Below are positions 19,101-28,100 of a DNA stretch of 64,000 nucleotides, one piece after another (the first letter of the stretch is position 1; each line of letters starts with the position of its first letter). A program made the position numbers and the translations under genes. The notes below the pieces were generated by a model, which was not told where the DNA came from, did no database searches, and was given only the letters and a program-made list of their open reading frames with translations. This DNA is from Congregibacter brevis (GTDB lineage: Bacteria; Pseudomonadota; Gammaproteobacteria; Pseudomonadales; Halieaceae), in contig NZ_CP136865.1 in assembly GCF_045689245.1 (NCBI RefSeq), positions 310,001-374,000 of the forward strand. The letters run 5' to 3'.

Positions 19101-22100
19101 CTGATCGAGTGCAGCGCCGTTGCCCTGACCATTGAAGGAAAGGTTCACTATTATTCCACTGCCGGTGTCATCACCACGGTAGTCAACAATGTCATTACCA
19201 CCGCGTCCGTCGATATAGTCCGCACCGTCGCCTGGCACAAAGCGATCAAAATCCCCGAACTCACCGCCTTGGTTGTCAACTCTGCCAAATATCACATCAT
19301 TGAATGCAGAACCGATGACACGCTCTACGTTACTTACCGTATCAATGCCACCGAAACCGTCAGCGATGGCTCCGCTCTCTAGATCGGCCGAAATGCCTGC
19401 CGGTGCAGCACTGTAGTCAACGGCGTCGAAACCGTCGCCACCGTCAATTATGTCGTTACCCGCTCCACCGATAATAAAGTCAATACCATTTTCCGTATTA
19501 CCCAACGCGTTGAAGGTGTCATCGCCGTCAGTACCAACAAGGTTATCATCACCGTCAGTTCCATCCACGGTGGAACCCGCCGTAGACGCTGGGAGGATAA
19601 AGTCGGTCAGGGAGATTTCCTCATCGGGGCTCCAGGTATCGCCGCCGATAAAGAGTGTTGCTGTACCAAAAGTGAAGAACGTTCCGCTGTCTGTATCACT
19701 CTGATTACTGAGCTGATTAGTGATATCAGCTCCCGTAACCAAAAAAGGCAAGGTAGTGAGATCGATTTTGTCCACACCGAGCTCAAACTGAGCAACAGTG
19801 TCGTCGCCCCCTCCCTGTATGACAAAGGTATCGATACCTGCCCCACCTTCAAGGTAGTCCGAGCCGATACCATCGATAAATGTATCCGCGGCAGCATCAT
19901 CACTGAACCCTGCCAAAAGAACATCGTTGCCTGCGCCACCATCCAAGAAGTCGCTACCGGCTGCACCGAGAAGTAAGTTATCTTGGCTATCGCCAACGAG
20001 TGTGTCGTTATTAGCTGTGCCGAACACGTTCTCGATACTCGAGACTTCGCCACCGAACCCGTAACCATCGTTAGTGACTACACCGCTGCTAAGATCAATT
20101 ATCAGGCTTTGATTTTCGTCGCCATTGTTGAACAGTGCATCAGTACCGCCGCCACCGTTGATAATGTCGAAGCCTTGCGCGCCAATAAACTGGTTATCGT
20201 TATCGTCACCGGTGATGACGTCGTCATAAATCGTGCCGTAGACGCGCTCGATGTTGACGACAGTATCGGTACCGCCGAACTCATCGAGAACAATACCTGT
20301 AGAAAGATCAGCGTTGATTCCCGAGCCGGTATCGGTAAAGCGATGGTCAATACGGTCGTTCGTACCCGCACCACCATCGATGTAGTCGTCTCCACCGCGT
20401 CCCTCAAAGCTTTGCGGAGCGTTGCCGTTATCAGCGCCAACAAACGAATCGCCTGAGTCAGTACCAATGACCTTTTCGATATTGACGATCGTATCAGTGC
20501 CACCAAATCCGCCAGTAACAGTCTGCGCAGCCAGATCTACCTGAATGCCGAGACCTGCACCGCTGTAGTCTGCAAAGTCGAAGCCTTCGCCGCCGTCGAT
20601 CGAGTCATTGCCGGGTCCAGCAACAATGGTGTCGTTGCCCGCGCCGCCCACAAAGTTTGTGTCTCCGGCGCCACCCTCGAGGGTGTTATCAAATTCATCG
20701 CCAATCTGATCATCGGGGCCTACCGCCACCCCAAAATCAAAGAGCGCCGCGCCACCTGTCTCAATTTCGGCCTGAGACACACCACGGAGCGTGATGAACA
20801 AGCCGGGCAAAGCAATATCGGTATGTACAACATCCACCGTGCCGCCGTTGCCATCATCTTCCTCAACGGTGTATTGGTTGAGTGCATTTTGAACTTGAGC
20901 GAAGTCTGTAACCGGGCTGAGTGCACCGGAGAGATCTATGCGGTCTTCCAACGGATTGAAGTCACCGATGTAGACGCTGCCCGAATTCAGTTGGAACGTA
21001 TCGTTACCCGCACCGCCCTCGAGATAATTGCCTTCTCCGCTACCGTGGTCGAGGGTGTCATTTCCGTCCTGACCAAAGAGTTCGTTACGGTTTGCATCAC
21101 CAATGATGACGTCGCTCTGAGCGGTGCCAAACACGCGCTCGATGCCGGCCACCGTGCCGGTAAAGCCATAACCGTCATTGGCAACTTGGCCAGTCGCGAG
21201 GTTTATCTCAAGGGACTGATCTTCGGTACCGTTGTTAAACAGGGCGTCAAAACCTTCACCGCCATCGATATCGTCAGCGCCACGATCACCAATAAACTGG
21301 TTATCGTTGTCGTCACCGGTGATAACGTCGTCATAGATCGTGCCGTAGACCCGCTCGATGTTGACTACCGTATCGGTGCCACCAAATTCGTCTTGTACAA
21401 TGCCAGTGGCCAGGTTTGCATTGATACCCGAACCGGTGTCTGAGAACCGATGGTCGATGCGGTCATTGACGCCTGCACCGCCGTCAATGTAATCGTCGCC
21501 TCCACGCCCCTCAAAGCTCTGGGGAGCATCGGTATCGCCACCGACGAGTGAATCATCAAAGTCCGAAGCAATGATTTTTTCGACGTTCGTGATCGTATCT
21601 GTACCGCCGAAGCCGCCGGTTACGGTACCCGCACCCAAATCGACATCTATGCCTAATGGCGCACCGTTATAATCGACGATGTCGAAGCCTGTGCCTCCAT
21701 CGATGTTTTCATTGCCAGGGCCAGCAGTGATGAAATCATTGCCCGCATCACCAAAGAACGTAGTGTCTCCGGTTCCCCCTTGTAATGCGTCATCGCCGGG
21801 GCCGCCGATCTGGTCATCCGCTGGATCGGCAGCTGGTAGGATGAAGTCGCTCAGCTGCAGCTCTTCGTTAGGCGCCCAGGTGGGATCACTGACGAACAAT
21901 GTTGTGTCAGGCCCCAACTGCAGGAAGGTTGCACCATCAGTATTGTCCTGATTGGCAAGCTGCGCCTGAAGGTAAGCCTCAGAAACAAAGTACGGCAAAC
22001 CTGAAAGATCGATTTTATCGACACCAAACTCAAAGCTGCCGATGCTGCGATCGCCAGTGCCTTCGATGACGTAGATATCAGCACCACTACCGCCATCCAG

Positions 22101-25100
22101 GTAATCATTGCCGCCGTTCGAAGTTAGCGTATCGTCGCCATCCTGACCAAAGAGTAAATCCGCCCCCAGGCCACCCGCAATGTCGTCATCGCCTCCAGCG
22201 GCAGCCAGGACATTGTCTTGACCATCACCGGTAATGGAGTCGCCCTGCTCACTACCGAACGCACGGTTAATGTTGAGAAGAGTATCCGTATTACCCCATG
22301 GATCAATTGCGGTGCCGTTCGCATCGCCGTTTGCGCCGAGATTGATAGTGACGCCGCTGCTACCGTTCACTGCATCCCGATAATCAACAGCGTCGTTGCC
22401 ACCCTGACCATCAACAAGGTCTGTTCCATCGCCGGGGCGGAAGCGATCAAAAGTCCCATCCTGATCGACGCGACCCAGAATGGTGTCATCGCCCGCACTA
22501 CCCACTACTCGATCGATATTTTCCAGTGAGTCAGTGTCTCCGAACCCGTCTTCAATGACGACGCCTGTCTCAAGATTGACGTTCACGCCTGTAGGGGAAC
22601 TGCTGTAATCGATGGTATCGAATGAGTCTAGGGTGCCCTTATAGACATCGGTACCCGCGCCAGCGATCAATATGTCGTTTCCAGAGCCGCCGGTAACCAC
22701 GTCATCGCCCTCACCACCGGTGAGCGTGTCGACACCTCCGTTGCCAGTGATGATGTCGTTACCAACACCACCATCGAGAACGTTGTCTCCCGCGTCACCC
22801 ACCAAAAGGTCATCGTCGGGAGATTCGGTTGCGCCTGTCGCGTCACCTACGACAGCGGCTTCGACTTCAGTCTCAAGTTCGTCTACAAATTGCGTGGTAT
22901 CAGCTACTGAAACATCGCCATCGCTAACGGCATCGGCGGTCTCGCCCTGAGCGACTTGTGAGACCTGCGATACGTCTGAAAGGAAAGCAGCGCCATCGAC
23001 ATTCCCTGTTGCAACAGCATCGGCTACAGCGGTATCTACTACTGTATTAGAAGCTTCTGCAAGGCTTGCCACCGCCTCTGCCTGAACTGGTATATCTGTT
23101 ATTCCTGATGCTTCAGCAGCTTCATCAGCTGCTCCAGATACAATCTGTTCAACATCACTAGCTCCACCGCCCTCCGGAGCTACAAGATTTACCGGGGAAG
23201 GACTGGTATTAATGAGATTTGCGAGTGATGCAAACGCTGCTGACTCACCTTCAGTCTCACTGACTTCTCCACCCGAAGCACCAGCGACAGCGGAGCCCGC
23301 TATTTTCGCGGTATTCAGTACCTGGCTGGCAACGCTGAACACGGCTGCAGCCTGCTCCTTCGCCGCCGGATCAACAGAGTTGGCCAGGACATCGATAGGA
23401 TCGTAAGTACTCAGGTCTACGTCGGGCAAACCCAATGATTGCTGGACTCGAAGTTCAGCCTCTGCAAGCGCCAAGGCTGGATCCGATGGCAAGGTGGGAT
23501 CGCCGCTCTCAAGAACCGCGACAACCAGTGTTGTGAGCGGGGTTATAACCGTCGAACCTTCGGGTGCCTTCAGTACACCTTCAAAAGGCAGACGTGTAGA
23601 GATATCCACACCGCCTGTCATGTAGAGCGTGCCGGATACCGCGCCGGACAGTGAGAACTGACCGACTTCGTTGGTAGTACCAAATGCTTCTAGGCCAGGA
23701 TCGAATTCGCCGTCACCATCGGCGTCCGCCCACACAAAGCCACCGGAAATGTAGCCGTCCTGGCTGTTACCGTCTTCTACTTCGCCCGTGATATTGACGG
23801 TAACGTTCACTGGCTGAGTGAATGCACCATCAACATCAGCGACTCGATAACTGAAGCTGTCACCACCGATAAAGCCATTGCCCGCGGTATAAGTAATTGT
23901 TCCGTCGGGATTAACGTCGGCTTGGCCGTTATTAGCCGCATCGATAATCTCTACAGAACCGACATCCAACGCCGTTTCCAAATCACTGTCGTTTGCGAGC
24001 ACATCAATAATGATTTGCTGCAGGGCTTCTACATCACCCCCGTCGTCTGACTGGCCCACAGGTGCATCATTTACCGAATTAACGGCGATAGCAGCCGTCA
24101 GAGGTACCGCACCTCCCTGACCGTCCTGAACCGTGTAGTCAAAACTTGCGTCGCCAAAGAAATCCTCAGTCGGAGTGAAAACTATAGAACCGTCAACGAC
24201 GGCAACCGTACCGCCGACAGCATTCCCGACCCCGGTAATCGACAGCGTACCGCCATCCGTATCCACTGCATTGCTATCGGCCAACAAGTCCAGCAATGCT
24301 ATTTCGAGCGGCGCATCCTCATCAGTCGCATAGTTTGCGGCTTCCGCAGTTGGTTCGACATTCGCCACGTCGGACACATTAACAGTCGCGGTCAATGGCA
24401 AATCGTCGCCTACCGTGCCATCACTAATTGTGTAGTCAAACGTCGCAGCACCATCAAAGTCTTGCGCCGGCGTAAACGTAATCGTTTCGCCATCCACGGA
24501 AACTGTGCCGCCTTGTGGATTGGTCACATTGGTAATCGTTAGTGAAGCATCAGCATCCGCATCCGCCGCATTACTACCCGACAACAGCTCGGCAAATGTA
24601 ATCTCTCTCGGCGCATTTTCTTGCGTCGCAAATGTCGCGGCAGTGCCCGTAGGCGCATCATTTACAGATGTAATCGCTATTGTCGCCGTAGCTGTAACCT
24701 CGATCGCACCGTCGCTGATGGTGTAGTCGTAGCTCGCGGGGCCGTTGACGTTAGCCGCCGGCGTGAAAACAACCTCACCCGTCACGCCGTCAATAACCAC
24801 GGTACCCGTTGACGCATTGCCCACGCTCACTAACGTTAACGCGTCGCCATCAACATCACTCGCACTGGCGATTAAGTCAGCTGGAGACGTAGTCAGGACG
24901 CCATCTTCGTCCATCGCACCCAAATCGATGCCCGAGGACGTCGGCGCATCGTTAACTGCCGTGATTGCAATCGTAGCCGTGGCACCAGACTCGCCGCCTT
25001 GGCCATCATCAACCGTGTAGCTAAACGTCGCGTCAGCTGTTTGATCCTGCGCTGGCGTAAAGCGGTACTCGTCATCGCCAACTTTCTCGAGAGTACCCTG

Positions 25101-28100
25101 CGATATCGAGCTCAGATCAACCACCGCTGACAGAGGGTTGCCCTCTGGATCGCTGGAGGAGCCCAGCAGGTCTGCAGTGCTTAGCAGAAGTACCTTGTCT
25201 TCGGTCGTCTTAAAGCTGGTATCGATGACATTTGGAGCGTCGTTTACGGGATCAATCGTGATCGACAGCGTCGATGTATCGCCAACAGTGTTACCGAGAT
25301 CATCACTCATGCTGTAAACAGCATCCGGCACCAGGCCGCTGTAGTTCGGAGCAGGCGTGAACGAGTAAGCGCCATCGCTTGCGATGTTCAGTGTGCCCAC
25401 GCCAACAATAGAAGCGTCATCGCCCGCGTCGTAATCCACGCCACCAAACTCAAAGCCGGTGACAACAACGTCACCATCAGCCGTTGAGGCGGGCGTACCA
25501 TCAAGTACGTTGCCAGTGAGCTGCACATCTTCATCAGTTGAAGCGATTTCATCGTCGTCAGAGAAAACAGCATCTACTGCGTTAACAGCGATAGATATGG
25601 TGGCTTCGTTAGAGCTGAGATCGCCATCGCTCACTGTATAGGTAAGCGTTACGCCTTCTGACCCTTCGGCAGGCGCAAAAGTAAGTTTGTTGGCTAGTAG
25701 ATCAGCAACGGTGATTTCCAATCCGCCGCTTGGGAGTTCACTAATAGCGTCCGCTTCAAAATAGAGGACGCCGGACTCTGGTAAGCTGGCTAGAGTAATG
25801 CTCGCGAATTCTGTGTTATCGACGTCTGTGTCGTTGCCCAGAATAGCTGCCGAAGAAAGCGTGAGAATCGAGTCTTCGTTCACACTCAAATCATCATCAA
25901 AAGCCACGGGCGCATCGTTCACGTTGGCAATTGGGCCAACAGCAAGACTCTCGACCTGCTCGGCAGTACCATCATCATCGGTGTAGCTCGCGACCACCGT
26001 GATGTTTTCGCCCACATCTTCTTGGGTCAGGGTGTACTTGTCGCCGGTGGCGCCATCAATGTCTACGCCACCGCGTTGCCACTGGTAGCTGATATCACCA
26101 AGGCCATCAGCGTCGTCCAAGTCGTTGGACGCCGTGAGCTCACTGTCTTCCTCGGCCGTACCCGTGATCGTCACCGATCCCGTCGGCGCATCGTTCTCGT
26201 TCGTCGGAATGACAGGGTCACTGCTGACCTGCTCATCGGTACCCTGAGCATCGGTGTAGCTCGCGACCACCGTAATCTCTACACCCACATCATCCTGGGT
26301 CAGGGTGTACTTGTCGCCTGTGGCGCCATCAATGTCTACGCCACCACGTTGCCACTGGTAGCTGATATCGCCCAGACCATCTTCATCTTCAAGCGTGTTA
26401 CTCGCCGTCAGCTCGTCACCGTCAGTCGCTGTGCCTGAGATCGTTACCGACCCGGTGGGCGCATCATTCAGGTTGGCAACCGGACCAACAGCAAGACTCT
26501 CGACCTGCTCGGCAGTACCACCATCATCGGTGTAGCTCGCAACCACCGTGATGTTTTCGCCCACATCTTCCTGGGTCAGGGTGTACTTGTCGCCGGTGGC
26601 GCCATCAATGTCTACGCCACCGCGTTGCCACTGGTAGCTGATATCACCAAGGCCATCAGCGTCATCCAAGTCGTTGGACGCCGTGAGCTCACTGTCTTCC
26701 TCGGCCGTACCCGTGATCGTCACCGATCCCGTCGGCGCATCGTTCTCGTTCGTCGGAATGACAGGGTCACTGCTGACCTGCTCATCGGTACCCTGAGCAT
26801 CGGTGTAGCTCGCGACCACCGTAATCTCTACACCCACATCATCCTGGGTCAGGGTGTACTTGTCGCCTGTGGCGCCATCAATGTCTACGCCACCACGTTG
26901 CCACTGGTAGCTGATATCGCCCAGACCATCTTCATCTTCAAGCGTGTTACTCGCCGTCAGCTCGTCACCGTCAGTCGCTGTGCCTGAGATCGTTACCGAC
27001 CCGGTGGGCGCATCGTTCAGGTTGGCAACCGGACCAACAGCAAGACTCTCGACCTGCTCGGCAGTACCACCATCATCGGTGTAGCTCGCAACCACCGTGA
27101 TGTTTTCGCCCACATCTTCCTGGGTCAGGGTGTACTTGTCGCCGGTGGCGCCATCAATGTCTACGCCACCGCGTTGCCACTGGTAGCTGATATCACCAAG
27201 GCCATCAGCGTCGTCCAAGTCGTTGGACGCCGTGAGCTCACTGTCTTCCTCGGCCGTACCCGTGATCGTCACCGATCCCGTCGGCGCATCGTTCTCGTTC
27301 GTCGGAATGACAGGGTCACTGCTGACCTGCTCATCGGTACCCTGAGCATCGGTGTAGCTCGCGACCACCGTGATCTCTACACCCACATCATCCTGGGTCA
27401 GGGTGTACTTCTCACCCGTAGCGCCATCAATGTCTTCGCCACCGCGTTGCCACTGGTAGCTGATATCGCCCAGACCATCTTCATCTTCAAGCGTGTTACT
27501 CGCCGTCAGCTCGTCACCATCCGTCGCCGTGCCTGAGATCGTTACCGACCCGGTGGGCGCATCATTCAGGTTGGTAACGGCAGCAGTGGCACCACTTGCT
27601 ACCGTCTCTGTTGTGTTGCCACCATCGGTATAAGACGCTTCTGCCGTGATCTGTTTGCCAACCTCGGCCTGCGTCAGTGTGTACGTTGCACCCGTGCCAA
27701 CAACATTGCCGTCAGCCTTCCACGTGTACGTGATCGTTCCCAGGCCATCAGCGTCAGCCAGCGTATTGCTGGCAGTCAGGACGTCATCCTCAGCGGGCGT
27801 CGTGTTGTCGATCGTAACCACGCCAGTCGGCGCATCGTTTTCGTTCGTCGGAATGACAGGGGCGCTGCTGACCTGCTCATCGGTACCCTGAGCATCGGTG
27901 TAGCTCGCGACCACCGTAATCTCTACACCCACATCATCCTGGGTCAGGGTGTACTTGTCGCCTGTGGCGCCATCAATGTCTACGCCACCACGTTGCCACT
28001 GGTAGCTGATATCGCCCAGACCATCTTCATCTTCAAGCGTGTTACTCGCCGTCAGCTCGTCACCGTCAGTCGCTGTGCCTGAGATCGTTACCGACCCGGT

